Positions 9,401-19,949 of a stretch of DNA of 38,301 nucleotides are shown here, piece after piece (within the stretch, counting starts at the first letter, position 1; each line of letters opens with the position of its first letter). Origin of the DNA: Zygophlyctis sp. KS116 (Eukaryota; Chytridiomycota); assembly GCA_054661495.1 (NCBI GenBank), contig BAAFSQ010000083.1, positions 1 through 38,301 of the forward strand, read 5' to 3'. Both the position numbers and the translations under genes were made by a program. Below the pieces are notes generated by a model. The model ran no database searches. It was not told the origin of the DNA and saw only the letters and a list, made by a program, of their open reading frames with translations.

Positions 9401-12400
9401 TCATCAGTGAACCAAGACGTATGAGTGTCATCATCATTATCCGCTTTGAAAAATGGCTCTTCAAAGACCCCATCATCAAATCCGGATGATATTGTGCACA
9501 TTTCTAGGATTTCAAAATCTAATTCTGATTCTTGCAAATTCCACTTGGACGCAGATTTAGTCTTTGACTGATTGCTCGTATTCTTAAGAATCATTCTTTG
9601 AATAAGTCGTAAGTCAAGATTCATTTCATCTGCACGTATTCTTGCCCCAACAAATCCAGCAATATCTTCAGTTTGAGCAAGAAGAGAAAATAAGAGCGGG
9701 TAAGCAGATGCCCTTAATCTGATTGAATTTATTAGTAGTGAAAGTTTGGGTTTTTGAAATTTTGTCGTCACAGTTGAAAAAAGGCTTCCTGTTCTAACCT
9801 GTTGATTTGTCAGGACTGACTGATAAACTTGCGCAAAAGATGAAAGTCGGTTTATAGTTTCAAGAGTTAAATATAGAGAATTTATAGGTATAGATAGCCC
9901 GGAATAAAACTTCTTTGGTGATGTGATTTCAAAAGTTATGTGAATGGCTCTTGTCCGAAAGCCTGCAAATGAATCCCCGTTTGGTTCATAACTAGGAGAT
10001 TGGGGATTTTTAAGGCTGACCTCTGAATGTCTAATCCATTTTATGACGTGTCTCACACCTACAGGAATAATTTCATAACGTATTCCAATGGCTAGCCGGA
10101 CCCCGCCTCTTAAACGAATGAAATCGCTATCTCCCAGAGTTTGTGACTCATTTTTAAACGATGGCAAAGATAAACGTAACTGTCCGCATTCAATAACAAC
10201 GTCTTTTCCTTCAGCGGGATCACCACCAAGTTCAATATTTACACCCTTATCAGCGCAAATATCAATTCCTTGAGTACCAGAAGATTTACGAGGATCAAAA
10301 TAGGGATCAAAACTGCCCAAAACTCGAACTCTGATTTCCCCACCTTTGACTTTGATCTGATTCAATCCATGAATCATAATTCTTAGCTTATCCCACCACC
10401 CCACAGGAGGACTAGTATCAATAGTGTCTTTTGAAAAAGTGTCAATGATCCTGATCATATCTGATAGGCAAGGTTCAATTGATGCTCCGTAAGTCAATCT
10501 TAAAATCCCGGAAGAACGAAACACGCTCTTTGAGTTTAAGTAAATTTTGACCGGATTCATTGATCTACTTACTACCAAAGATGGTGCTGCAAGCGGTCCT
10601 AAATCCAACTCCACATCTCTCATTGAATCCGGATCAAATTGCTGTCCGACTAGAATTAGTAATCCTTTGGTTTCCCAAGTGTGCTCTACGGATTCTGAAG
10701 AAGGTATGGATACCAGAGGAAATGGATAGTTTCTTAGAATAGCCTTCAGGTCCGAAAATTTGAAAGTGATATCTCTAGGAATAAGTTCATCATATATAAG
10801 ATCAGGTGGTGTAGTATAATCCATAAAATTTAGAGACGCTTCAACAGTAGTTTTTGGAAGAGTTGGGGGAGAAAAACATAGATCAACGTTATGTGCCTCT
10901 ACTTTGAATAAAGGGTATCGATCTAAAGAACGAATTTTCTTTACAATATCAATCCAAGAACGAGAGTTGAATTCATCAAGCAGCTCTAACTCCCTTTGGA
11001 AATTATCGTCAATTCTAAACAATGAGACTAACAAAAACTTCATTACCTATCGTATTCCCCACTCTCTTTATGAAGACGGGCAAGTTTTACGAATTCTTTA
11101 TTGCGAGCTATTCTACTCTGTTGTTCTTCATAGCCAAAAAGATAATTATTACTTAATGATATTTCAAAAGGATCATCCTGTACTGTGAATAAAAGTTCTT
11201 TAACAGAAATTCTGATGATAGGAATTTCTGCAGGATCAATAAATGTTTTACCCTCCAAACAATACGTGTCAGGTACAAATTCCAGATGTTCGATGGCAAG
11301 ATTCTTAATAGCCTTACTCATATTTATCATATTTTCAAATACGTTTTCCAGCTTGTAGCCATTTGGTACATTAAAATGTAAAAAACGACTAGTAACAGCC
11401 ATCAAGAACTTGTGCGCCTTAACTCCATTGGCCATAATGATGTCCCCGTGGGCTTCTGACAAGCAGAAAATAGATTCATATTTATGAGAATCAACGTCAA
11501 CCAAAACTTCAACTGATGCTTCATTGATATCAAATTCAATATCTCCTTGCTGAATATTTAACATTACAGGAGAGAAATAGAACCTCGTCAGAACGTCTTT
11601 CTCTAACTGCCATTTAATTTCTAAATTGGTTGATACAATTTTACAATTCAGCTTCGTAGTTTGTGGACTACTTTTTGAGTCTGCTAATTCGAAAGACTTT
11701 GAAATTCTGATTATATGCTGGAAAGAAAGTATAAATACATATATATCACATAGATTAAAACTAGCTTGAATCTGTTCTGTACTAACAGTAAGTAAAGGAA
11801 TCTTTCCAGTGGGTTTGATCAGCTCGGCTGTGATTCCCGGCACCACTAGAACTGCATTTTTTACGGGCCTGTAAATTTCTGAAAACTTGATTCCTTTATA
11901 GACGATGAAAGAAATGCTTGAAAGAGAAATATTCGAAGTGATATCTCCTCCAGAAATATTTAATTTTGAAGATATGTCACGCACCTCTATTCTTACACTT
12001 GTTGAAGGTAAATCTGATTTACAGTCGATAAGAACCACAGGAATATCAAGAATCCCATCAAGTTTAACTCCTGTTCCATTAATTTTTTTGGCTTGAGATT
12101 TCCCATTCTTTTGAAAAGTCTGTTGCAGATACTGTTTCAATTTTTTATAATTAATTGAAGAATCATCTCTGATACCAGAAAGACTTGTTTGGATAGCTTC
12201 AACTGCTCCTTGAACATGTAAATGTAATTCTGAAGAATCGTAAGCCATAAAAATCCCAATATGAGCATGAGCATAAGCACAACTTGCCAAATTAAATTCT
12301 AATTTTTGATCTATAAATACATCTATTGACATTCCATTCATAAATATTTGACAGTGACCAATTGCAAATTCTATAGAAGGAGACGCAATTTCCTCCTTTT

Positions 12401-13556
12401 GATCTGCGGCATCGAATACCATTTCTATAGAATCCCATGAAACCCCAAAAGAGACTGTTTGATCTACTTCATCCAAAAAAGAAAACAATAATTGTTTTTT
12501 TGATATTTTAAACTTTACTTGTACACAAAAATACTGTAACAGTTGTTGTACTAGAACCACTGAATCACTTTTTGAATCTTTTAAATCTGAATTTTGAAAA
12601 ATATCAGAGAGTATAATTTTTTGATTTGCAGAAAGAACCAAAGCATCTAAATCTACTAAAAGAGTAGACACCATTCCTTCGTTTGGCCTAAATAATTTAA
12701 ATTCCAAACTTGAATTTTCCAAATTTAAAATATTAAATTCCTTTAAACTCCCTATAATCCCATTTATTCTAACCTTGAATTCCAAAAACCTCTTTCCAAG
12801 AGAAAATTCCATATTAATTTTTTTAAATTCTAGTAAAACTTTTGAATTCACTACAGAATTTAAAAAATTAACTTGTATCCTTGGATCTATCTTGTCTAAT
12901 AATTCCCAAAACTGATTAATTTTTGCAATCACAACTAAAAAATCTAGAGTCTCTTGTTTTTGATCAGTTTTAAATTTCTCTAAATCCAAATTTAAATCCT
13001 CTACTTGTAATTGAATCCTTGGTTTTACTAAAATATCTCTTAAATCTTTAAGAATCACGTAAGCATTCAGAGAGACTAATGCAGACTCTTCCTGAATCAC
13101 TTGTAATCCTAAAATATCCAAATTTAGAGAAACCGAATCCAATATTTTCTCTATTCCAATTTTCCCTTGATGAATTTCGACTCTAAACTCTATCCCATCT
13201 TTTTCTAAACTTATTTGAGCATCTCTGACAACTATTCCAAATATTTTAAGCATAGAGAATGGAACATTTTTCAAATTGAGTTCCTTTTTAGATGATTTCC
13301 TACTATTTACTTGTATTTTCACAATTGGAGAATTTAATCCAAATATTATCCATTTCCCATTCCTACCAAATTCCAAACTTGTAGATTTTACATAAAAGTC
13401 CTTGTATCTAATTCCATAAATTCTAAATAGTCCAATAGACTCAAAAGAAATCCCAATTGACCTTTTTAGAACAGTTTTAGAGTACAATACTATTACTGAT
13501 ATTCCTAAAATGAATAATAAAACTCCATTTCCCATTATTTGGGAAAGTAATTCCAT
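6435..13556 (-). CDS. FMP27: Giant bridge-like lipid transfer protein, FMP27/Hobbit/BLTP2 family (2333 aa)
   Basis: Five exons join across introns 11015-11046 (32 nt), 9242-9269 (28), 8956-8983 (28) and 6933-6964 (32). The first ATG at 13556 opens an N-terminal membrane anchor (VLLFILGISVIVLY) followed by thousands of residues of amphipathic beta-strand, the repeating-beta-groove pattern. The second exon opens with the family's RIDDNFQRELELLDEFNSRS. Exon 4 begins with the domain containing NITFLWKSNVRNVIFKLFD. The C-terminus has the signature FIKVPGANHCISYKG then KNLEDL and LPTLEYRNKTWSW. This family (yeast Fmp27, fly Hobbit, plant SABRE/KIP, human BLTP2) forms long hydrophobic troughs that move lipids at ER-plasma-membrane contacts. 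Length is close to yeast Fmp27. An upstream TTG in frame is not a credible start. The ATG lies 52 nt after the CKS1 stop on the same strand. Confidence 0.92.
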
Positions 13557-13608
13557 TAAAACTCTGGAAAATTGGAAAATTCTACGAAAATACAATAAAT
13601 GGCTCTAG

Positions 13609-13980
13609 TTATCCAACTAAACCACCATTTGGATACTTTATTTGAAAGTCTTTTTCTCTCTTGAATAATAATATATGCGGTTCTGGCTCTAGAATTATTT
13701 AAAATAAATTAACCGTGTATCATGTAATGATTCCATCCTGCAGATTGTTTAACTCCCAAACTTCTCCATTCTGAATCTGACATGAGTCGTCCTATATCTT
13801 ATCAAAACAATAATACCCTTGGGAACATACTGAGCTATTTCCTTTGGTAGTACAACGTGTCTGTATTCAAAATCTTCATCATAGTATCTGGGAGAATAAT
13901 ATATTTCATCTTCATGCTTGTTAATATCAATTTCTCTCTGTTCTAAAGGATTAATAATAGAATTTACTTGCGATAGACAT
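13609..13980 (-). CDS. CKS1: CKS1 cyclin-dependent kinase regulatory subunit (98 aa)
   Basis: Four short exons join across three introns of exactly 25 nt each (13943-13967, 13792-13816, 13689-13713). The product is a classical CKS protein: [20 protein letters not shown], the loop [20 protein letters not shown], and the beta-hinge [12 protein letters not shown]. The phosphate-pocket residues equivalent to human Arg20, Ser51, Trp54 and Arg71 are present; the residue equivalent to Lys11 is Arg. CKS binds the CDK and docks phospho-Thr-Pro sites, which promotes multisite phosphorylation. The third intron has an unusual GTTAAT donor. No exon is longer than about 130 nt, so the gene is invisible without splicing. 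A second CKS gene lies at 28862-29375. The start is 256 nt from the divergent Cys-motif membrane protein. Confidence 0.93.
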
Positions 13981-14236
13981 TTCCTTGTTTGAACCTAAAA
14001 CTGAAGATTACTAATGTTTTTATGTATTCAGTATCTATTAGATCTATTATATCTATTAGATCTTGATCTGTTTTTAATAAATTCTAATGTCAATTCTGTA
14101 ATCAACAATTTTGAAACGAGATTAGAAAGATTTCTTCAATTCGTATAATCAATGTCCGGACACCACAACAAATGAGGCGCCTCAAATCCCCCCAAACGGG
14201 CTGATCTAAAAATACATTTCTAATTATAAATAACAA
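13981..14236. promoter_or_regulatory. Divergent promoter region between CKS1 and the Cys-motif membrane gene
   Basis: This 256-nt gap separates two divergent start codons. Two perfect palindromes lie on the side of the membrane-protein gene: TGTCCGGACA at 14153-14162 and TGAGGCGCCTCA at 14173-14184, 20 bp apart from start to start, i.e. about two helical turns. A direct-repeat patch of TCTATTAGATCT-like units lies at about 14033-14060. The palindromes look like dimeric transcription-factor sites, but no factor can be named. No coding signal is visible. Confidence 0.4.
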
Positions 14237-17144
14237 ATGTCTAGTTGTGCTACTAATAGGGACTGTAGTTCAGGGAATGTTTGTGTAAATCGGACCTGTC
14301 AGCCTCCTCCAAGTCAGGGCTTGCCATTCTATGTTTGGGTTGTAATTGGTATCGGTGCTGGGATTTTGTTTGGGGCAATTGTTTTAGTAGTCTTTCGTAG
14401 GAGGAAGAGAAATAGCCAAAAGAGAAATAGGCAAAAGATAAAAACGGGTAGGAAATCTGAAAGATTGAATCCTCCATTATATAATAGAGGTGAAGGAGAT
14501 GGTCCGGCTCCATTGCCTCAAGGTTATAAGAAGCCTATTGATCTATTCCAAGTTGCTCAGTTGAATAGAAATGAAGAAGCCAAAAGGTTATCAAGACTTT
14601 CTGCTGCTTATTATGCACTTTCTCAAGTGGGATCTGATGAGGTTTCAGTACATAGTAATCAGTCACAATATGGAGAGTATCCACAGCCTATTCAAATGAG
14701 ACCCGTTAACTCTAATAGGAACTCATTTATTCCTTTTAGTCATGAATCAAGACCAAGGCCAGTTGGGACAAGTGGTGAGAATTATAGATATTCTTATGCT
14801 TATCCGACAATGGTTTATAATACTCAGACTTCGGAGATGGGTATGCGAGGTGTTTCAGGAACATCAGGTTCTCGCTTATCAATGATGCATATGGGTGTGA
14901 CTCCGGTCCCATTACCAAATTTTGAAAATTCAAATTACAATTCTAGAGGTAATGGTTCTGCCGGAAGAGGTGTGGAATTAAGACATTCAAAGTCTGCTTA
15001 TAGTCATCCTTATCAAGGTGTTTATGATGGCTCTCAAGCTGTTGCTGATGCTCGAGGAATGAATATAAGTCAGGATCGAGTGTCTGTTAAAAGAACTCAA
15101 TCTGACTCCGAAACAGCTTCTTCATTTATTCCGCAGAACCAATTTATACTACCAGAGCATCAGATTTCTAATTTTAGGGATTTCAATGATCCGGAAAGTG
15201 GTAAATCTCTATCTGAAGAGAATCTGCAAAATAATAGCGGATTTTTCCATCAAGGTCAGCTAAAAGACGAGCCATCTCTAAATCAACAAATGACAATGGT
15301 TGACAGGAGGAAAACATTGACTTTGGATATGCGTTATTTTGAAGCATTTGGGAATACTAATACTACTCCAACAACCCCTTCTAAAACAACACCATTGATA
15401 AACCTAGGAAATAGTGGTAGAAACAATATAAATGAAGATAATACTGCTATGCAAGATATGGCTAAGATGGAGAGAAATGAGTCTAAATCATTCGAAATGG
15501 GTAATCAAATGATAAATGAATCTCTAGGGCCTTTATCTCCTTCGATGGTTACGCCCGTATTCAATCCTAACAACTTGAAGGTTCGCCAGCAAGATATAAC
15601 TTTTTTAATTCAAAGAAGAGTGTCCTTACCTGCTCAAAGTCCTCCATTGGATTTAAAAAACAAGCCTGATTCTCATTATCCAATATCTTCTCCAGAGGTA
15701 ACATATCACAATTAATATCAAGAATGCCTCATTTGAGTCTACTGTTGTTAATCCAATGTCTCCAATCTTGAATGAGCAGCTTCCGAAAATTTTGGAAACT
15801 TTGTCTAATGAATCATTTGGCAATAATGAATCTCATGATCAGTCACTTGAAAAGGAAAGAAACATCGACCAATTTTCAAACCGGCAGAAAATAAATTCGG
15901 GACAATCCACCGACTCTGTAGAGCCATCTGTTCAAACAAATAAGGAAGAAGCTACAGTCTATAAGACAGAATTTCCAAGCACAGTACAACAAAACGCACA
16001 AGAGTATTATCATTCAAAAGACTCTCCAGAAGCCATTCTGGATAATCAGAGCAATATAAGTGCTTCTGATGATCCAGCAAACGCACCAGGACTGCTCAAT
16101 AGTATGCAAGCTATAAAAACAGCCGGAATGACAGCGAAAAATAGTGTATCTAGCTCTCAAGAATCTTTACAAACAATGGTAGACGAGTCTGAAGATGAAT
16201 CTAGCAAAGTATTTCTAGAAACCTGTCATAATTCTGAAAAAGAAGAATCATCAAGCCCCCCAACGTTGTGCAATGTAGAAAAAGAAGAAATTTTGAGTCA
16301 GCCTAAAATTTCTCTAGCAGTGCAGATTAAGTCTGACAAGGATGTTTCAGGTCCGCTTAAGCAATCTCCAGAAGTAAGAGATCATTTGGAAGAATTAAAT
16401 ACTGCGAATGGCTTTCCAGAAACGTTTCGTGATCCTGATGACGAATCTTTGAGCCCACAAGACGTGCTGGAGATAGTAGACTATCTAGAAAAGGAAGAAG
16501 TTTCCAGTAAATCTAAAGACTCCATAGGAAGAGAAGACGTTTCTGTGAGCTCTGAAGACTCTCTTAAATACTCTCCAGAGAGAGAAAGTGTTTCTGTGGA
16601 TTCTAAAGACTCTCCAGAAAGATTTGACAACATAAATGATGAAGAATCTTTAAGTTCAAACGAAGTGATAGAGATTGTGGACTATCTCGAAAAGGAAGAA
16701 GTTATTAGTCAATCCAAAAACTCTCCAGAAATAGTTGAAGAAGAGCCTGTCGAGGAAAATCACTCTGAAATAGTTCAAGATAATGATGAAGAAGAAAATC
16801 TCGAGAATATCTTTCCAGAAACCAAAGATCCACAATTCCTGGGAATGGTAATAACTTTAATTAATTTCTAGAATAACTCTTTAAAAACTCACATGATTTC
16901 TCCAATGTTTAGTGATCAAATGATGTCAAATATGTTTGATAACCTACCAAAAGAAGAATCAACATCTAATGAATCTATTGTTAATGGAAAAACTTTTCCA
17001 GACATTCATGATCATCAATCTCTACCAACTAGTTTAGAATCTGAAAAATTAACTGTAAATACTCAAAATCCTCCTCAACTTCCTTTAAGAAACGGTAGAC
17101 TTTCTGGTGGCCGACCTCTCCCATCTCACATGAAATTTTCGTAG
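14237..17144 (+). CDS. Cys-motif single-pass membrane protein with long phospho-site-rich tail (952 aa)
   Basis: Three exons join across introns 15698-15722 (25 nt) and 16848-16871 (24 nt). There is no signal peptide. Residues 4-21 carry four cysteines spaced C-x5-C-x5-C-x4-C (CATNRDC, SSGNVC, VNRTC). One membrane helix (about 30-52) is followed by RRRKR, so the Cys knot should face outward and the 900-residue tail the cytosol. Residues 89-110 contain GPAPLPQGYKKPIDLFQVAQ, which is shared with the protein at 28168-28776. The tail is disordered, Ser/Asn-rich, then Glu-rich, with many S/T-P sites (TTPTTPSKTTP; repeated DSPE/SPER). A unit with EIVDYLEKEEV occurs twice in the tail (about 16468-16500 and 16669-16701). 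I do not recognise the family; a fungal membrane anchor such as Opy2 is a loose analogy only. A sensor or scaffold role is inference. Confidence 0.7.
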
Positions 17145-17179
17145 AATTCTTAATGAATTATATAGAAAACATGCAACTT

Positions 17180-17737
17180 TTATTTCTTGATGTTTTTTCC
17201 AAATGATCCTGGATCATTATCTCCAATATCAATATCATCTCTATACTCTCTCAATAACTTTTTCTTTTTCCTTTCTTCCTTTTTAGCCTTGAATCTCTTT
17301 ATATCTTTACTGCTAACTTTTCTTTTTGGAGCATTTTGTAATTCTAAACCTCTTTTTTCTTGATAACCAGCATAATCAAAAAACTGACTCATATGCCTTT
17401 CTGCTCTTGCTACACCCAAACTTTTTGGATCATTTACATACCCACGATCATCCCTAGAAATATTCATAAAAGTGCCATTCTTTACATTAAAAGCTCCAGC
17501 AACTGATCCATCAGTACTTACAGAGCCGATTGAAGGTTTAGCTATGATTAGAGATTAAAACTTACATTGGCCATACTTTCCATACCATTCTGCATATTCC
17601 CTTGAAGAAAAGAATGGATCTGTTAGACTTAGATTTGATATATTGAGACTTTCTGGATACTCCCATGATGTTTCTTGACTAGTAGTATTCCAAAAGTAAT
17701 ATTTCTTGCTCGACTCATCTAGCACTGGACACCACAT
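17180..17737 (-). CDS. WW-domain nuclear protein with Lys-rich C-terminus (177 aa)
   Basis: Two exons join across intron 17542-17565 (24 nt). The N-terminus is a WW domain: first Trp at residue 2, core KKYYFWNTTSQETSWEYPES with the binding-face Tyr and the second Trp. After the splice follow GAFNVKNGTFM, then ERHMSQFFDYAGYQEKRG and a highly basic KKEERKKKK segment. The order WW, short Phe/Asn-x-Lys-x-Gly-x-Phe element, 'MSQFFD' helix and basic tail resembles a conserved eukaryotic family of spliceosome-associated or nuclear WW proteins, but I cannot give an exact orthologue. WW domains bind Pro-rich ligands. The ATG at 17737 lies only 16 nt from the divergent RMI1 start; a TTTTAG just upstream leaves open an additional 5' exon. 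Confidence 0.65.
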
Positions 17738-17753
17738 TTCCTAAAATTTTATA

Positions 17754-18520
17754 ATGATTCATGTCCAGCCAAGATTTAGAGTTTTGAAAATAACTGATAT
17801 CTCTGTCCCAAAACATTCTTGTGCTACTGTAAATGATACCAATCATAACTCCACTCGTAACAGTACCCGAATGCTCTTGATCACTGACGGTCTCAACGAG
17901 TTCCGTGCTCTTGAGAGAGAATCCCTGAATATATCTCTAGAGTCTATGCTAGTGCTAAAAAATGTCCCATCCAAGAATAATATATTACTCCTGACAAGAG
18001 ACAACACAAGGTAAAGAGCATATCTAACAAGAGTATTAATAATGACTCTGTGAATGTGGATGATGATGTTTATGTTTATGCTGATGATGATATGATTCTG
18101 GATGATATGATTAGCATGGATGCTATGATCAACTTGGATGCTATGAATAGACACGATCTGAAAGACGATCTAAAAGAGACTATATCTAGTCTAAAATCTC
18201 AAATTCATGGACCAGTAAAAACTATAGAAATTATAGCAAGTATTCAGGAAATATGTAAAATGGGACTAAGTAAATCTGGATTTCAACAGTCTCTAGTTAT
18301 AAAAGATGATTGTGATTCTCTAAAAGTAAAAGTTTCAGAGTCTCTAATTCATACAAAATTAGGAATAGATGGAGAAACTGCTAGAAATATTAGAAAGACT
18401 CATGCTGGAACAGGAGAATTAGTGAATTTATTGGCTGATTGGTATAAATGGTTGGAAAATTTAAAGGATTTCAAGTTTATTTTGGAAATCGGACAGGGAG
18501 GAGTAGAATGGATTGGATGA
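17754..18520 (+). CDS. RMI1: RMI1-like subunit of the RecQ-topoisomerase complex (247 aa)
   Basis: Two exons join across intron 18011-18033 (23 nt), whose 3' end reads AAGAG, the least typical acceptor in the window. The N-terminal OB fold matches RMI1/TDRD3: FRVLKITDISVPK, TRMLLITDGLNEFRALE and NNILLLTRDNT. An Asp/Met-rich linker (YADDDMILDDM) follows. The C-terminal part, DCDSLKVKVSESLIHTKLG, resembles the second OB fold of RMI1, which TDRD3 lacks, so RMI1 is preferred. Length is like yeast Rmi1 (241 aa). RMI1 stabilises topoisomerase III on the RecQ helicase and helps dissolve double Holliday junctions. The N-terminal three-helix domain common in larger eukaryotic forms is absent unless an upstream exon exists. 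Confidence 0.75.
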
Positions 18521-18581
18521 TTTATTTAATGAATAATTTAGTATTGAACCTTGACATTTTCCTAAAAATTGTAACTCAGAT

Positions 18582-19318
18582 ATGCAATTAAATGTTTCTC
18601 AACTCAATTTTTCTCAATTAAATGTTGATCCGTCGGCAGCGGTGATCCCTCCTCAGCCCAATGCAGCCATTGTGAGTCAAGAGAAAAATTCATTACATAA
18701 TGTAACATCGCCTACAACTGCAAGTACATTTTATTCTCTAAATTAATAGCGCCATGGACGGTTGGTATAATTATTAGAGATTTTGCTTATAAAGACTCTA
18801 GGCATCATGGAATTTATCCAAAAGGTCAATCAATGGAACAAGACTTGGAATTACCCATTCAAGGACAAGATTTGCTGGTAATTTTAAGAGTTTTGGAATC
18901 GGACTTGTCTAGAGTTTTAGGAGTATCTGTTTTATTATCTACAGTAATTTCTAATTTTAATCATTCTGCTCAACATGAATTAGAAATGGACGTTGAATTT
19001 GGTCAGGAATTAATTGTAATTGATAAAGGTTCAACATCAACTGAAATTAAAAATAATGAATCTGGACTAGATAGATGGGCGTCAATGGATGATGAGGAAG
19101 AAAATTGTATTTTACAAGTTAATTATGAACCTGAATTAAAGGATTTTGCTGATACTATTACAGGTTTTCAGGATCAAAAAGAAGAGTGTTTCTTGTGTCT
19201 AAGGCTCAAGGTGAATGGGCATTTACAAGGTGTTGGAAGTTCATTAAGAGGAAAAGCAAAAGTAGAATTACAAGATATTGGATTGATTCCAAATGAATAT
19301 AGAACATGTAAGAACTGA
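18582..19318 (+). CDS. Conserved-looking protein of unknown function (236 aa)
   Basis: Two exons join across intron 18724-18749 (26 nt). The first 45 residues are polar and low in complexity (QLNVSQLNFSQLNVD, PPQP). The splice then leads directly into a well-formed globular domain starting PWTVGIIIRDFAYKDSRHHG, with alternating strands such as LLVILRVLESDL, HELEMDVEFGQELIVIDKG and ECFLCLRLKVNGHLQGVG. The aromatic, Gly and charged residues look like a conserved domain, but I do not recognise it. No signal peptide or membrane segment is present, so a cytosolic or nuclear protein is likely. It follows RMI1 on the same strand after 61 nt and is convergent with the next gene, 15 nt away. Confidence 0.6.
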
Positions 19319-19333
19319 TTAGTATCATGTATT

Positions 19334-19792
19334 TTAAACGAATAATATAAACATTGTGTATAACAATACTGTTGGCAATGTAGTTTTAGCTGATCCTTTT
19401 AGAGAATAACTTTCCATGTCTGCTTCTCTGCTGTATTGAAAATCAGATCCATTACATACTCTTTTAATCGTAATATCAGGTGTGATTGTCCACATTGACT
19501 CTTGTCCGTCTACTGATAAACTCAACTTTATTGCTTGATCGTTAATATTTGTTAAAGAGTTATTTCTTAATCCGAATGATTTATAGATTTCAGGTGAGAT
19601 TGAGACTCCAATCAGATTATATTGAGATTGGAAATAGAATACATCGGATCCTTGTGAATTGATCTTGACTTGAGGTGTAGAATCGTAATTAAAGCTCTTG
19701 ATCCATAAATGTCCATTGCTAAATGCTAAATTCTTATCAATGCAGTTTGAATTGTATGTAATGGATGCGTCAATTTCTGATATATCTCTCAT
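19334..19792 (-). CDS. Probable GPI-anchored or tail-anchored surface protein, 5' end unresolved
   Basis: The last exon runs from 19792 (first in-frame ATG) to 19334. It holds paired cysteines, Asn-x-Ser/Thr glycosylation sequons (NNS, NGS) and beta-rich segments, and ends with GSAKTTLPTVLLYTMFILFV. A small-residue patch followed by a C-terminal hydrophobic end is the usual GPI-attachment signal; a tail anchor is the alternative. Such a protein needs an N-terminal signal peptide, which the ATG at 19792 does not supply. The upstream 19802-19840 strip reads NDDPIDRGGTDVQ in another frame, behind a plausible TTTTTAG acceptor, so one or two 5' exons are probably missing here. I could not make them join with standard introns; a very short intron or a sequence error are both possible. 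Confidence 0.45.
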   Translation of the reverse strand: MRDISEIDASITYNSNCIDKNLAFSNGHLWIKSFNYDSTPQVKINSQGSDVFYFQSQYNLIGVSISPEIYKSFGLRNNSLTNINDQAIKLSLSVDGQESMWTITPDITIKRVCNGSDFQYSREADMESYSLKGSAKTTLPTVLLYTMFILFV

Positions 19793-19949
19793 TTGCGTCA
19801 CTGGACGTCTGTTCCACCTCGGTCTATTGGGTCATCATTCTAAAAATAGCTGCTGCGACAGTACCAAAAACAAACGTAATTTATTCGACCATCAAAAATG
19901 CTCTACTAATCCTCATCTACATATTATTATTGATTCCAAGTCAAGTGAT
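19793..19949. other. Unresolved strip between GPI-like gene and SUV4-20 gene
   Basis: This strip should contain the first exon(s) and promoter of the gene on its left and the 3' end signals of the gene on its right. On the minus strand, a 25-nt GT-AG stretch at 19844-19868 has the size of the local introns. On the plus strand a hydrophobic ORF spans 19765-19953, but it overlaps the better-supported minus exon and has no family match. Confidence 0.3.

Noticed and set aside
13557-13595. FMP27 start at 13595, 13 nt from the CKS1 stop
   Set aside because: The codon there is TTG; the first ATG is at 13556 and starts directly before the membrane anchor.
18050-18150. GAT-rich tract as a microsatellite or regulatory repeat
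   Set aside because: It is coding and forms the Asp/Met-rich linker between the two RMI1 OB folds.
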